Shown: positions 26,314-37,644, numbered from the stretch's first letter. The stretch: 64,000 nucleotides of DNA from Rheinheimera sp. (GCF_030690345.1 NZ_JAUYGV010000008.1:498433-562432), one strand, 5' to 3'. The notes: generated by a model not told the origin, from the sequence alone. A program made the numbers and translations.

Positions 26314-29300
26314 AATCAGTCTCCGGCGCTACCGGCTCGCCGGCAAATAAGGCGTCCAGTTCAGTCAGTAATGTCAGATCCGCATTCAGCGTAAACTGGC
26401 CCTGCTCTGGCGCGCGGATAAACCAGTACAGTGCGCCACCAATAAACTTTTGCGGCGCCTGCAGATAGCCGGGTTGGCGCAGTTTTAACAACCGGTGCAG
26501 CGCCAACATATACAGCGCCGCCTGCACATCGTAGCGCTTGTCCAACAGCACCTGTTGCATGCTGTCCTCGTTATAGCTGCTGCTCTGCTCGCCCAGCCAG
26601 TTCGACTTATAATCCAGCACCCAATAGCGGCCATCACTCCCTTGCAGCGTTAAGTCGATAAAGCCTTTTAACATGCCGTTTAGCGTATCGGGCAGCAATG
26701 CCGGCCGTGGCAAGCCGGGCAGTATGGCGCCGGTTATCAACGCATCAAGCTGCAGTACGTTGACGGCACAGCTTTCTAGCCAGAACTCCAGCTCGGCTTT
26801 TACCCGGGTTAATTGCCTCAACGCCAGTTGCACGCCGGACAACGGCGTCTGCAGCATCTGTGTCAGCCAGCTATGCAGCACCGGTTTCCAACTTAACCAG
26901 TTATGCTGGCTTAAGCTGCGCTGCAGCAACTCAGCAATAAAGGCATCATCACAATGGGCAAAGCCCTGTTGCTGCGCATCTTCCAGTAATTGGTGTAAAA
27001 AGGTGCCGGGCACAGCACCGCGCGGAAAATCGTGTATTGATAGCTGCTGCTCGCTGTAGGCGGCCAGCTCGACGGCTTCTTCCTGCAACAAGGCATCCAG
27101 CGCGGTATCAGCAGCCAATACTGCTGTCGTCTCAGCTGCCGGCTTATTACCGCTGCGCAGTGCCGAATAGCTGGCTATCCACCAATGCTCACGCTTTAAC
27201 GGCGCGTTAAGCGTAAGGGCCGCCGTTAACTGCGTGAGCTGCGCTGCCGGCGTAAATGCCGAGAAAACCGACAAGGGTTGACGCTGCCACGGCAATGCTG
27301 CCAGCGTCTGCTGTAAGTCTGCCAGCGTCGGCTCGTCGGCCACGCCAAGCAGATAACCGACAGCACTTTGCGACAGCTTACTCTTTTTCGCCGCACCTTC
27401 GCTAAACAGCGCAAGCCCCAACCAGCAGGCATATACCGGCCGCGTTAGCGCCACATACAATAAGCGGATATCTTCCAACAGCCGTTCACGTTCGGCCTGC
27501 TGCAATGCCGCGTCATCCGGGGTTAGATCCAGTACCATTTGTGTGCCGTTAAAATAGCGCTGCGGCTGGCCTTTTTTGACATTTTTAAAGCCACAGATAA
27601 AGGGCAAAAACACCAGGTTATATTGCAGGCCCTTACTTTTATGAATAGTCACCACCTGCACCAGCTGTTGATCACTCTCCAGCCGCAGTTGCTGCTCATC
27701 GCTGCTGGTCGGGCTCTCCAGCTGTTCGGCCAGCCAGCGTACCAAGCCGCTTTCGCCGTCGCGTTGCTGGCTTTCGCTTTGCAGCAGCTCCGCTAAATGC
27801 AGCACATTGGTTAAGCGCCGCTCGCCGTGGGGTTGCGCCAGCCATTTCGCCGGCAGGGCAAAGTAATGCAGCCAGCTGCTTAGCATCGCCAATACGCCTT
27901 TAACGCGCCAGATCTGGCGAAACCCGCGTACTTGTTCGGTCAGTTGCTCCCAGGCCTGTTCATCATTCAGCCACAGCTGTAACTGCGCATCGCTGTTGCC
28001 GGATAACGGCAGTGCCAGCGCCATGCGCAGCAGGTTTTCATCTTCCGGCTGCTGGCAGGCCCGCAGCCAGCACAATACGGCGCTGGCCTCGACAGTTTGA
28101 AAAATCGATTCGTTGTCGGATAAATACACCGAGCGCACATTGCGCGCAGCCAACTCGCGCCTTACCAGCGCCGCTTCATTTTTATCACGCACTAAAATGG
28201 CTATATCAGCCGGCTGCAACGCGCTAAAGCTCTGATCACTGCCAAAGCTATCGGCGCTGCTAAAACCTGCCTTACCGGCTTTGGCTTGCTGCAGTAAATT
28301 GGCAATTTCATCAGCACAGGCCTGTGCCATCAGTGCCTGATAAGCGCCTTTTTTCAGCTGTGCGGCATCGGTGTCCGGTAAATAGTAATTCACTGCAGGC
28401 AGCACAGTGTCGGCCAGCACTAACTGCTGCGCTTTACCCTTAGCCTTAACCGGCAAAAACGGCAGCGGCGTAGTCTCGCTGTTGCCAAAACCAAAGGCGC
28501 CCTGTTGTTGCTCCGCCCGGGCAAATAGCTGGTTTACGCCGTCAACCAACGCCGAGGTAGAACGGAAGTTAGTGCCCAGGCTGTAATGGCGGCCCACGGT
28601 TAAACTGCGGGCGCTCAGGTAAGTGTGTAAGTCGGCGCCGCGAAAGCTGTAAATTGCTTGTTTGGGATCGCCGACCATGATCAGGCCGGTATCGCGGCTT
28701 TGCACATCGGGGTAAATGGCGCGGAAAATAGCAAACTGCAGCGGATCGGTATCCTGAAATTCATCGACCATCGCCAGTGGATACTGGGCACGAATGCGCT
28801 CAGCCAATACCGCACCACCGTCGCCCTGCAGCGCCTGATGCAGCTGCAACAATAAATCGTTGAAATCCAGCTCTGCGCGTTGGCGTTTCTGTTTGGCAAA
28901 CTCATCGGCTAACCACAGCGCCGCATGGTGGCGCACCGCCAGAGCCAGCTCCGGCTTGGCCGCCAGAAGCGCCGCGCTTTGGTTAAATAACTCAAATAAC
29001 GCATGGCTGACCAGCGGCTGGCCTTTCTTTTGTGCCGCTGCCAGTTTTTCGCCGCTGAATTTTTGCACCATAGCAGCAAAATCGGCCTCGCGGCTATCCA
29101 GCAGCTGCGGCTGTGCCAGGATGCTTTGCCACCATTGCCGTTCGGCGCTCCAGCTGGCGGCACGGTATTTAGTGCCGTTTAACCAGCCGTTGGCGTAGGC
29201 ATCGTCCAGCAACGTCAAGGCATCGGCCGTCAACGCCTGCTGCAGCTGCCGGCAGTGGCTATCGAGCTCAGTTTGCCATTGCAGCAAGGGCGCAGCCGCT

Positions 29301-30007
29301 GCTGCCGGGCTTAACGGTTGTGGCAAGGGCGCACCGGCGGCATTAAAGCGCAGGTTTACTGCATCGGCCTGCAGCCAGGGCCGCACTTCGCTAAGCAGGG
29401 TTTCCGGTGTTTTGGCAATAGCACCCAGCGCTTGTAGCACGTTAGCATCAGCCAGCGGATATAAAAAGCGGCGCCAGTAATCACAGGCCAGCATATGCAA
29501 CAGCTGCTGATTATCATCGCTCAGCGCTTCACCAAAGCGCATGCCGGAGTCAAAGGCGTGCTCGGCCAACATACGCTGACACCAGCCATGAATGGTAAAA
29601 ATTGCCGCTTCGTCCATCCATTCGGCTGCGCTGCTTAACCGGGCAGCGCAAGCAGCAAATTGCTCTGATGGCGTATCAGCCAGTAAGCGGCGTAAAAATT
29701 CATCCTCTGTGCTACCCAAACGAAACGCCGTTGCCGCTTCAACCAGCCGGGCACGGATACGATCTCTAAGCTCGGCGGTGGCAGCGCGGGTAAAGGTTAC
29801 CACTAAGATTTCCGGTGGTAATAACGGCCGGCTAAAGCCTGCGCCTGAATCAGCACTCTCGCCGGCTGGCGCAGCACCATGGCCCAACACCAAACGTAAA
29901 TACAGCGCCGCCAACGTATAGGTTTTACCGGTACCGGCGCTGGCTTCAATTAACCGGCTGCCATGCAGCGGGAAGCTTAGCGCGTCTAAGGCTTGTACAT
30001 CGCTCAT
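26303..30007 (-). CDS. recB: Exonuclease V subunit RecB
   Basis: 3' to 5' helicase and sole nuclease of RecBCD; also loads RecA after Chi. 1234 residues. Walker A ASAGTGKT near 22-29, UvrD-type motifs (VDEFQDTD, GDPKQAIYSFRGAD, TIHKSKGLQY), and the C-terminal nuclease core with Asp1132 and Lys1134 in LDYKSNWLG. The ATG overlaps the recC stop as ATGA. Slightly longer than the 1180 residues of E. coli RecB. Confidence 0.97.
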   Translation of the reverse strand: MSDVQALDALSFPLHGSRLIEASAGTGKTYTLAALYLRLVLGHGAAPAGESADSGAGFSRPLLPPEILVVTFTRAATAELRDRIRARLVEAATAFRLGSTEDEFLRRLLADTPSEQFAACAARLSSAAEWMDEAAIFTIHGWCQRMLAEHAFDSGMRFGEALSDDNQQLLHMLACDYWRRFLYPLADANVLQALGAIAKTPETLLSEVRPWLQADAVNLRFNAAGAPLPQPLSPAAAAAPLLQWQTELDSHCRQLQQALTADALTLLDDAYANGWLNGTKYRAASWSAERQWWQSILAQPQLLDSREADFAAMVQKFSGEKLAAAQKKGQPLVSHALFELFNQSAALLAAKPELALAVRHHAALWLADEFAKQKRQRAELDFNDLLLQLHQALQGDGGAVLAERIRAQYPLAMVDEFQDTDPLQFAIFRAIYPDVQSRDTGLIMVGDPKQAIYSFRGADLHTYLSARSLTVGRHYSLGTNFRSTSALVDGVNQLFARAEQQQGAFGFGNSETTPLPFLPVKAKGKAQQLVLADTVLPAVNYYLPDTDAAQLKKGAYQALMAQACADEIANLLQQAKAGKAGFSSADSFGSDQSFSALQPADIAILVRDKNEAALVRRELAARNVRSVYLSDNESIFQTVEASAVLCWLRACQQPEDENLLRMALALPLSGNSDAQLQLWLNDEQAWEQLTEQVRGFRQIWRVKGVLAMLSSWLHYFALPAKWLAQPHGERRLTNVLHLAELLQSESQQRDGESGLVRWLAEQLESPTSSDEQQLRLESDQQLVQVVTIHKSKGLQYNLVFLPFICGFKNVKKGQPQRYFNGTQMVLDLTPDDAALQQAERERLLEDIRLLYVALTRPVYACWLGLALFSEGAAKKSKLSQSAVGYLLGVADEPTLADLQQTLAALPWQRQPLSVFSAFTPAAQLTQLTAALTLNAPLKREHWWIASYSALRSGNKPAAETTAVLAADTALDALLQEEAVELAAYSEQQLSIHDFPRGAVPGTFLHQLLEDAQQQGFAHCDDAFIAELLQRSLSQHNWLSWKPVLHSWLTQMLQTPLSGVQLALRQLTRVKAELEFWLESCAVNVLQLDALITGAILPGLPRPALLPDTLNGMLKGFIDLTLQGSDGRYWVLDYKSNWLGEQSSSYNEDSMQQVLLDKRYDVQAALYMLALHRLLKLRQPGYLQAPQKFIGGALYWFIRAPEQGQFTLNADLTLLTELDALFAGEPVAPETDYAV

Positions 30008-33000
30008 GCGTCAGCCTCCTTGCTGCTACTTTCTGCCAACGGTGTTTGCAGCAGCGGGCCATACAACTTTTGCGCCCAATCGGCAAAACCGGCCTGCAGT
30101 AAACTGGCAAAATCGGGGTAATAACGCTGCAGCTCCGGCGCGCTTTCTACCTCGCCGGCAAAGTTATAGCCGCCTTCAAACAACTCGCGGCATTTGGCTT
30201 CATCCTGCGTCTGCACAAAGCACAGTGCCGTTTTCGGCAGCAGCGGCAGCGGCTGCGTAAGGCCCTGCTGCCAATACTGTACTAAGGCGTCTAACTGCGC
30301 AGCGGCAATGCTTTGCTGCTGCGGCAATAACTGCACCGCATCATCCAGGCCGTATTGATAAGTGCTCAGCACTTCGCCACCGGCATTGGCGGCCAGTTGC
30401 TGCAGCCAGGCACTGCGCAGTGTATGCCAGCGCAGCTCACCTTTATTGCGAATGGCAGTGGGCCTAAGCTGCAGCAGTGCCAGTTGGCCGGCCGGGCTTT
30501 GGTAGACATTTGTCAGGCTGTCACGCAGCACTATACCGGCCGGGTTCAGCTCAAGCAGCAGCGGCGTAGCGCGGCGCTGCCAGTCGATACCGGTGGCGCG
30601 GTAACGGGCAAACACTACGTTGGCTTCGCGGCCAATCTGCGCGCCGGTTAAGCTGCCAAACAATGCCAGTGGCAGTTTGGCTTCACGCGCCAACTGCGCC
30701 ATAGCAGCATCAACATCCAGCTGCGGTTCAGCCAGCAGCTGCTCAAGCAACTGCTGTTTTAACTGATACAGCTCCAGCGCATTTAACACAAAGGGTTCGG
30801 CATCCTCGCTGGCCGGTTCGCTTTGGTAAAACCGGGTTTTAAAACGCTGCTGTAAATAGTGCCGGCACGGGTTAGCGAGAAAATCATCCAGCAGGCGTAA
30901 GGTCAGTAATGGCAGCTCCGGCTGCACGCTGCTGTTGGCAACTATTGCCGGCATGGCCTCATGTGCAGCCTGCCATTCATGGGCATAAGTAGCATAATCG
31001 CCGTTAAAATACAGCCGCGAGAAAGGCTGCAACGGGTAGCTGTGACACAAAGCCTTTGAAGGCTTTTTGCCCTCAGCATGCTGCCAGCCACTATCGAGCA
31101 GATCCAGTAGCTGGTTTAACAGTACGCTGGGTGGAAGCTCGCTGTTATTGCGGATATCGCGGCCAACCCAGCTTAAATACAAGGCCTCGCGCGCGCTTAG
31201 CAGCGCTTCTAAAAACAGGTAGCGGTCATCGTCACGGCGCGAACGATCGCCCGGGCGGTAGTCGCCGGCCATTAAGTCAAAGTCATCGCGCATGCGTGAG
31301 CGCGGGTAGTCACCGTCGTTCAGGCCGAGCAAATAAATGCGTTTAAACGGAATAGCCCGCATCGGCATTAAGGTAGAAAAGGTTAAGCTGCCGGCCAGAA
31401 AGCGCTGGCTTAAACCACTGGCGCCGGCTTGCTCCAGCCAGGCATCACGCAGCACCGCCAATTGCACTTCGCCGTTAAAGTCGCCGCTGTGCGCCGCGCT
31501 GACTAGCTGCGCCAGGCCCTGGCTTAAGCGGGCGTATATCAGTTGGTCTTGCTCGTCGCTAAAATCAAACAGGCTGTGCAGCAGGCCGTTATCGCTAAGC
31601 AGTAACTGCTGCCAGTTTGCCAGCTCACGCGCGCTGTGCTCAGCCAGCAGCAGATGCCAGCGTTTTAATTGCTGCACAAACTGCAGCAGCGGGCCAAGTT
31701 CGGCAGCGGCCAGTCCGGCCACTTCGGCATAGGGCGCGCAGCCCTGCCATAGCGACACATCACCAATGGCAAAACCGAGCAGCATACGCTCAATGGCAAA
31801 CATCCAGCTATAACTGTTACCGGGCGCGGCCAACTCCAGGCTGGCGCGCTGCTGTGCATCCAGCCCCCAACGCACCCCGGCTTCGGTCAGCCACAGCCGT
31901 AGCTGCGGCAGTGCTTCGCTGTTAATGCCAAAGCGGCGCTGTATTGCCGGTACATCGAGTAAATCGCACACTTCACTTAAGCTAAAGCGCTGGCCGGGTA
32001 AGTCCAACAGGTATTCCAGTGCCAGCATCAGTGGCTGGCTGCCGCGCAGGCTCTGATCGGCCAAGGTGTAAGGCAAAAAACGCACATCGTCCTGCGCCAG
32101 GCGGCCAAACACCGCATGCACATGGCTTTGATACAGGCTGATATCCGGCGTCATAATAATCACATCGCGCGGTTTTAGCGCCGGGTCGGCAGCAAAGGCG
32201 GCGATCAGGTTGTCCTGCAGAATCTCCACCTCGCGCTGGCGGCTGTGGGCGATATGAAAGCTGATGCTGCTGTCGCCATCGACTAATTGCCGCGCCGGCT
32301 GCGGCGTCGGGTTTAGCTCGAGAATATCCTGCTGCAGCTGTGCCAGTAATGGTAGTTGGCTGATATCGCTCACCGGGTCGGAGAATAAATCGATACGGCC
32401 GTTAAACCAGTGCTGATAACGTTCGCTTTGATCAAAGCCATCCAGCAGGCTGATATAATCACGGCCCTGCTTAGCCAAACTGGCCAGCAGCACCGGCGCA
32501 TGCAAATACAATGCATCGGTATCCAGCACCGGCGGTAAGCCCGGTTTGCGGCCATGGCGCCGTTGTGCGGCGCGGATCTCATCTTTAGCGTGGGTAATAT
32601 CGCCCCAGAAATGCCGGCACGGGTTAAGCACGGTTAGCAGCACCTGGCGCTGCGCGCCGAGCGCCGCCAACAGCTCTACCGTTTGCTGCGGCAGTGACGA
32701 CACGCCAAATACTACTATGCGATCGGGCAGCAGATCAGGCCGTTGCAGCTTACCCTGCTGCAGCGCGGTTAACGCCATGGTATGCACATCGGCACGGCTG
32801 GAAAACGCCAGCTCACCCACCACGCTGGCTAACTGGCTTTGCAGTAAACGCCACAGCGCCGGTTGCCACAATTGGTCGTCCGGCACCTGCTGTTTTTTGC
32901 TGTTGGGTAACATGTTTGTGCCACTGCGCCAGCTTTGCAGCCAGTCGGCGCGGTACACCTGATACTGGTCAAATAAATCGGCCAGCCGCAGCGCCAGCTG

Positions 33001-33396
33001 ATAGCTTTTACGGCCGTCGCTGTCGTCTTGTAAATAGCGTTGTAACGGCTGATACACCGCCCCAGTTAACTGCGGCAGCAGGCCCAGCAGACGCCAGCTT
33101 AAATTGATTTTGTCGTACGGCAGGCTGGTCGGAATGCTGTCGCCCAGCACAGCGCGGTACAGTTGCCAGACAAACTGGTTTGGCAACTCGACTTTTAAAC
33201 CGGCGGCAATACCAGGGTGGCCGTTGGCGGTTTCAGCCAGCGCCATCTTCAGCCACTGCGCTATACCGTTACTTTGCACCAGAATTTGCTCTGTGCCCAA
33301 CACCGGCACAGGCTGTTTGCTAAGCCACTGTACTAACAGCTCGCGCAGCGTTTCCAGCTGATTGGCGTGGATCACAACAAAACCGGGCTCTGGCAT
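30004..33396 (-). CDS. recC: Exonuclease V subunit RecC
   Basis: Chi-scanning, inactivated-helicase subunit of RecBCD. 1130 residues, family length (E. coli 1122). Family blocks seen are NGIAQWLKMALA near 50, RIYLLGLNDGDYPRSR and FNRSD-like RDDDRYLFLEALLSARE. First gene of the operon; its promoter should lie in the 163 bp spacer to the divergent isomerase gene. Confidence 0.96.
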   Translation of the reverse strand: MPEPGFVVIHANQLETLRELLVQWLSKQPVPVLGTEQILVQSNGIAQWLKMALAETANGHPGIAAGLKVELPNQFVWQLYRAVLGDSIPTSLPYDKINLSWRLLGLLPQLTGAVYQPLQRYLQDDSDGRKSYQLALRLADLFDQYQVYRADWLQSWRSGTNMLPNSKKQQVPDDQLWQPALWRLLQSQLASVVGELAFSSRADVHTMALTALQQGKLQRPDLLPDRIVVFGVSSLPQQTVELLAALGAQRQVLLTVLNPCRHFWGDITHAKDEIRAAQRRHGRKPGLPPVLDTDALYLHAPVLLASLAKQGRDYISLLDGFDQSERYQHWFNGRIDLFSDPVSDISQLPLLAQLQQDILELNPTPQPARQLVDGDSSISFHIAHSRQREVEILQDNLIAAFAADPALKPRDVIIMTPDISLYQSHVHAVFGRLAQDDVRFLPYTLADQSLRGSQPLMLALEYLLDLPGQRFSLSEVCDLLDVPAIQRRFGINSEALPQLRLWLTEAGVRWGLDAQQRASLELAAPGNSYSWMFAIERMLLGFAIGDVSLWQGCAPYAEVAGLAAAELGPLLQFVQQLKRWHLLLAEHSARELANWQQLLLSDNGLLHSLFDFSDEQDQLIYARLSQGLAQLVSAAHSGDFNGEVQLAVLRDAWLEQAGASGLSQRFLAGSLTFSTLMPMRAIPFKRIYLLGLNDGDYPRSRMRDDFDLMAGDYRPGDRSRRDDDRYLFLEALLSAREALYLSWVGRDIRNNSELPPSVLLNQLLDLLDSGWQHAEGKKPSKALCHSYPLQPFSRLYFNGDYATYAHEWQAAHEAMPAIVANSSVQPELPLLTLRLLDDFLANPCRHYLQQRFKTRFYQSEPASEDAEPFVLNALELYQLKQQLLEQLLAEPQLDVDAAMAQLAREAKLPLALFGSLTGAQIGREANVVFARYRATGIDWQRRATPLLLELNPAGIVLRDSLTNVYQSPAGQLALLQLRPTAIRNKGELRWHTLRSAWLQQLAANAGGEVLSTYQYGLDDAVQLLPQQQSIAAAQLDALVQYWQQGLTQPLPLLPKTALCFVQTQDEAKCRELFEGGYNFAGEVESAPELQRYYPDFASLLQAGFADWAQKLYGPLLQTPLAESSSKEADA

Positions 33397-33559
33397 CGAC
33401 TTTCTCAGGCAAAATACTATGCCGGCAGGTTAGCACAGCGGCCCGGGTTTGAGAATGCGCAGCCGGCCGGTGTGGCACAGCCATTTTGCATCCGGTACCA
33501 GATAGCACTAGTATTGGCCAATCAGGCTGGCAAGACAGCACAGCTACTGCGGAGAAAAC

Positions 33560-35941
33560 ATGGATTTAACAGCCAAGCCACGCAAAACACTGATATTTAT
33601 TTTAATATTGGTTTGTGCCGGTTGCGCCGCCCTGGCCAGCCTGGATTTAGACAAACAATACGGCAAGGCCGCAGCAAGCAACCGCGCAGTACCTGCCGGC
33701 GACGACCTGCTAAGCGATCATTACAACCAGCATATTAAACCGGTTATCGACGCCCGTTGCGTGGTCTGCCACGCCTGTTATGATTCGCCCTGCCAGCTGA
33801 ATATGGCCTCCGCCGATGGCATTGAACGTGGCGCACACAAAGAAAAAGTCTACGATGGAGCAAGGCTGCTGGCCGCTACTCCCAACCGCCTGTTTACCGA
33901 CGCCTTTGGCACCGCAGCCTGGCGTGAGCGCGGCTTTTTTCCGGTATTAAATGAGCGCCGACAAAGCCCGCAAGCCAATACTCAAGCCTCAGTACTGGCG
34001 CGCTCCTTGCTGCAAAAGCAGCAATATCCGCTGCCTCAGGGCGATATTCTGCCCAAGCCGTTTGATTTCAGCCTCGATCGCAGCCAAAGCTGCCCGACTA
34101 TTGAAGAATTTGACCACTACGCCCAAAGCCAGCCGTATGCCGGCATGCCTTACGGCCTGCCGGGTTTAAGTAGCGCAGAGCATAATTTATTACTGGATTG
34201 GTTAAAGCAAGGCGCGGCAATGCCGGATACTCCGGCGTTACCGGGCAACGAACAGGCCGAAGTAGCCAAACTGGAGCAATGGCTGAATGCCGGTAACCTG
34301 AAGATGCAGCTCAGTGCCCGCTATATTTATGAGCATTTGTTTACTTCTCATCTGTACTTCAGCGCCTTGCATGCAAAACAACAAACCCCGCAGTTTTATA
34401 ATCTGGTACGCTCAACAACCCCGCCCGGCACACCGCTTGAGGTTATCGCCAGCCGCCGGCCGTTTGATGACCCGGGCGTAAGCCGGGTGTATTACCGGTT
34501 GCAACCGGTGCAAGCCAGCATCGTAAACAAAACTCATCAACCTTATGACATTAACGCTGATCTGCTGGCCAAATGGCAGCAATGGTTTGTTGAAGCGGAT
34601 TATCAGGTCAGCACCTTGCCGGGCTATCAACCGGAGGTCGCCGCCAACCCGCTTACCGCCTTTGTGCAACTGCCGGTCACAGCGCGCTACCGCTTTATGC
34701 TGGAGCGCGCCGAAAACACTATTATGGGTTATATCAAAGGCCCGGTATGTCGCGGCCAGGTGGCACTAAACGTTATTAACGATCATTTTTGGGTGTATTT
34801 TGTCGAACCGGAGATGGCCGGCGCAGCTGAAGTTGAAGCGTTTTATTTGTCGCAACAGGATAATTTGCGCTTGCCGGCGGAAAAAGAAAGTACTGCCGGG
34901 GCATTGGGCTGGGTGGCTTTTGCCAAACGCCAGGGCAAGTATTTACGCGCCCGCAACGACTTTCTTAATACGGCATTACAAGATGGCCGCCACCTGACAT
35001 TAGACAGTATCTGGCGGGGAGATGGCAGCAACCCCAACGCCAGCCTGACGGTATTTCGCCACTTTGATAACGCTACCGTAGTTAAAGGCCTGCAAGGCCA
35101 GGCACCGAAAACTGCCTGGGTGATAGATTACGCCCTGCTGGAACGTATTCACTACTTATTGGTAGCCGGTTTTGACGTATACGGTAATTATGGCCATCAG
35201 TTAATGACACGGCTGTATATGGACTTTTTACGCATGGAGGGCGAGTCTAACTTTCTGGCCTTGTTACCACCGGATACACGCCGGCATGAATTTAATGCCT
35301 GGTATCAAAAATCCGGCCCCGAGCTGACTAAATTTATCGAAGGTGATATTAATCCCTTCCATCAGCCCAGCGGTATCAGTTACAGCACCGGCAATCCTAA
35401 AGCAGAGTTGTATCAGTTATTACAACAGCATCTGGCTGACGTACAACCGCAGCGTTATCAACTGAGTAACAGCAAGTTGGCCGCCAACAGCAAAGCCTTG
35501 CTGGCACAGCTGGGTAAAATCAGCGGTCACGGCGCAGCCATTCTGCCGGAATTAACCATGATAATGCTCGAACCGCAAAGTGGTGCCACGCCAGAGCTGT
35601 TTACCCTGGTTCGCAACAGTGCGCATTACAACGTCAACAGCCTGTTTGCCGAACAACACAACCGCAACCCGGCGCAGGATAATATGACCTTAGTGTACGG
35701 CCTGCTGGGCAGTTACCCCAATGCGTTCTGGCGGGTTAAAGAAGCCGATTTAGCCAAGCTGGTGGCGCAGGCGGAGCAAATCAGCAGTGAACAGGATTAC
35801 AAAACACTGCTGGATGATTTTGGCGTCAGGCGCACTGCCGCCGACTTCTGGGCTTTTAGCGATCAGCTTAACCAGCAGTTTATGCGCCAACACCCGATAG
35901 ACAGCGGTTGGCTGGACTATAACCGGCTGGAGAACAGGTAA
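33560..35941 (+). CDS. cti: Fatty acid cis/trans isomerase (CTI)
   Basis: Periplasmic haem enzyme that converts cis double bonds of membrane phospholipid acyl chains to trans, stiffening the membrane under solvent or heat stress in Pseudomonas and Vibrio. 793 residues. N-terminal membrane or signal helix about 10-27, with a Cys (GC) that could be lipidated, and a c-type haem motif CVVCH at 67-71. GGAG precedes the ATG. It is a single gene with a strong terminator, divergent from recC. No regulator is visible. Confidence 0.88.
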   Translation: MDLTAKPRKTLIFILILVCAGCAALASLDLDKQYGKAAASNRAVPAGDDLLSDHYNQHIKPVIDARCVVCHACYDSPCQLNMASADGIERGAHKEKVYDGARLLAATPNRLFTDAFGTAAWRERGFFPVLNERRQSPQANTQASVLARSLLQKQQYPLPQGDILPKPFDFSLDRSQSCPTIEEFDHYAQSQPYAGMPYGLPGLSSAEHNLLLDWLKQGAAMPDTPALPGNEQAEVAKLEQWLNAGNLKMQLSARYIYEHLFTSHLYFSALHAKQQTPQFYNLVRSTTPPGTPLEVIASRRPFDDPGVSRVYYRLQPVQASIVNKTHQPYDINADLLAKWQQWFVEADYQVSTLPGYQPEVAANPLTAFVQLPVTARYRFMLERAENTIMGYIKGPVCRGQVALNVINDHFWVYFVEPEMAGAAEVEAFYLSQQDNLRLPAEKESTAGALGWVAFAKRQGKYLRARNDFLNTALQDGRHLTLDSIWRGDGSNPNASLTVFRHFDNATVVKGLQGQAPKTAWVIDYALLERIHYLLVAGFDVYGNYGHQLMTRLYMDFLRMEGESNFLALLPPDTRRHEFNAWYQKSGPELTKFIEGDINPFHQPSGISYSTGNPKAELYQLLQQHLADVQPQRYQLSNSKLAANSKALLAQLGKISGHGAAILPELTMIMLEPQSGATPELFTLVRNSAHYNVNSLFAEQHNRNPAQDNMTLVYGLLGSYPNAFWRVKEADLAKLVAQAEQISSEQDYKTLLDDFGVRRTAADFWAFSDQLNQQFMRQHPIDSGWLDYNRLENR

Positions 35942-35959
35942 CCGCACCTGACGTAAAAC

Positions 35960-35990
35960 AACCGCAACCGGCCGGCGCCGGCTGCGGTTT
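35960..35990 (+). terminator. Terminator between cti and the chemotaxis receptor
   Basis: AACCGCA (35960-35966) pairs with TGCGGTT (35983-35989) and an inner CCGGC/GCCGG stem extends it. Short T-run follows on the plus strand; convergent genes may share it. Confidence 0.65.
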
Positions 35991-36021
35991 AAGCTAATTG
36001 CTGCCGTAGCAGCACGCCGCT

Positions 36022-37644
36022 TTACACGCGAAAATGGTTGATTAATTCGCTCAGGCTTTGCGCCAAACGCGCCAACTCGGCGCTGGATGCCTGGGTTTCG
36101 TTGGCGCCGGCTGACGTCTGCACCGATAGATCGCGAATATTCACCAGGTTGCGGTCTACTTCGCGCGCCACCGTGGCCTGTTGCTCTGCTGCACTGGCAA
36201 TGGTCAGATTTTGATCACTGATTTGGCTAATCGCCTCGGCAATCAACTGCAGTGCCTCGCCGGCCTGCTGCGCAATCTGCAGGGTTTCAGTTGCTTTACC
36301 GCTGCAGCTGCTCATACTCTCTACCGTGTTATGGGTTTCAGCCTGAACGGCATGCATCATGCGCTCAATTTCTTTGGTCGACTCCTGCGTCCGGTGGGCC
36401 AAAGCGCGCACTTCATCTGCCACTACCGCAAAGCCACGGCCACTGTCGCCTGCCCGTGCAGCTTCTATTGCAGCATTTAACGCCAGCAAATTAGTTTGCT
36501 CGGCAATGGCGCGGATAACATCCAGTACAGAGCCGATATCTTTCACCCTGTCGGCAAGCTTTTCAATGCCCTGGCGCGAGGATTGCAGCTCGCCATCCAG
36601 CGCCTGAATGGTATGGATAGTGTCGTTGACCCGCTCTTGTCCCTGCCGTGCTTTATCATTGGCTATTTCGGAATCACGCGATGTAGACGCCGCACTGCGC
36701 GCCACTTCTTCTATGGCTGTGGTTAGCTCGGTAACCGCTGTCGCGCCCTGCTCCAGCTCTTCACTTTGTTGATGTAAAGTACGGCTGGATTGCTCAGTTA
36801 CCGCGCTCAGCTCTTCAGAGGTGGCCGCCAGTTGCGATGACGAGTGATTAATTTCATGTACGGTCTTGCGCAATTGTTGCTGCATTTGCGCCATGGCGCG
36901 GATCATTTCACCGGCTTCGTCCGGCTCATCATCTGCAAAGCTTTGGTTAAGCTCCCCCGCGGCAATTCTCTGGCTGATTACTACCGCCGCCGACATTGGC
37001 CGCACTAAACTGCGGCTTAACATCAAGCCCAGTGCAACCGCAAGCACTACTGCCAGCACCACTATGGCAATCATATTGCTGGTCGCAAGTTCGATGCTGT
37101 GCTTGGCACTTTCAGCTTGCTGGTGTGCCGTTGTTTGCTGGTAGGTAGCTACCGCCGTCAGTGCTTCGGTTACTTTGCGCGCTACTTCATTGATGCCCTG
37201 ATGGCGAAATTGCTCTGCCTGCTCTGTCTGGCCCTGCTCCATTAAGGCCAGCAACTGCCGGTGCAACTGGTCATATTGCTGTTTAGCCGTCACAGCCTGG
37301 TTAAACACAGCGCTGCCGGCTGCTGTTTTGTGAAAGGCCGCCGCACTGGCTTCCGCCTCGCTGTATTTGCGCATAGCGCTTTGTAATGTCGCCTGCGCCT
37401 GTTGCCGGTCTGCGGCCGAATGAGCGTACAGTACATTAAGTGTGTACAAGCGCATCAGCAAAAACTCACGGTTCATATCTCCCACCAACAACGAAGCCGG
37501 CAGGCGGCGGTCGGCGATATTGTGCAAATTAGCTTCCGTTTCAGAGAAACGGTACATTGCCACCCCGCCCACTATAATGCTGAGTGACACCATTAACGTA
37601 AAAACTGCCGCCAGCCGCTTACCTATCTTAAGCTTTCTTAACAT
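36022..37644 (-). CDS. Methyl-accepting chemotaxis protein
   Basis: Inner membrane chemoreceptor, 540 residues. First helix about 12-32, a four-helix-bundle periplasmic sensor domain (about 33-190), second helix about 191-212, HAMP domain, and a long cytoplasmic signalling coiled coil with the highly conserved tip [20 protein letters not shown]. Glu/Gln pairs flanking the tip are methylation candidates. No C-terminal CheR-binding pentapeptide. The ligand is unknown. No che or flagellar genes are nearby. Confidence 0.93.
   Translation of the reverse strand: MLRKLKIGKRLAAVFTLMVSLSIIVGGVAMYRFSETEANLHNIADRRLPASLLVGDMNREFLLMRLYTLNVLYAHSAADRQQAQATLQSAMRKYSEAEASAAAFHKTAAGSAVFNQAVTAKQQYDQLHRQLLALMEQGQTEQAEQFRHQGINEVARKVTEALTAVATYQQTTAHQQAESAKHSIELATSNMIAIVVLAVVLAVALGLMLSRSLVRPMSAAVVISQRIAAGELNQSFADDEPDEAGEMIRAMAQMQQQLRKTVHEINHSSSQLAATSEELSAVTEQSSRTLHQQSEELEQGATAVTELTTAIEEVARSAASTSRDSEIANDKARQGQERVNDTIHTIQALDGELQSSRQGIEKLADRVKDIGSVLDVIRAIAEQTNLLALNAAIEAARAGDSGRGFAVVADEVRALAHRTQESTKEIERMMHAVQAETHNTVESMSSCSGKATETLQIAQQAGEALQLIAEAISQISDQNLTIASAAEQQATVAREVDRNLVNIRDLSVQTSAGANETQASSAELARLAQSLSELINHFRV

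Noticed and set aside
28000..33400. Chi-like sites in the recCBD region
   Set aside because: The Chi sequence of this organism is unknown, and short octamers cannot be judged by eye in a GC-rich window.
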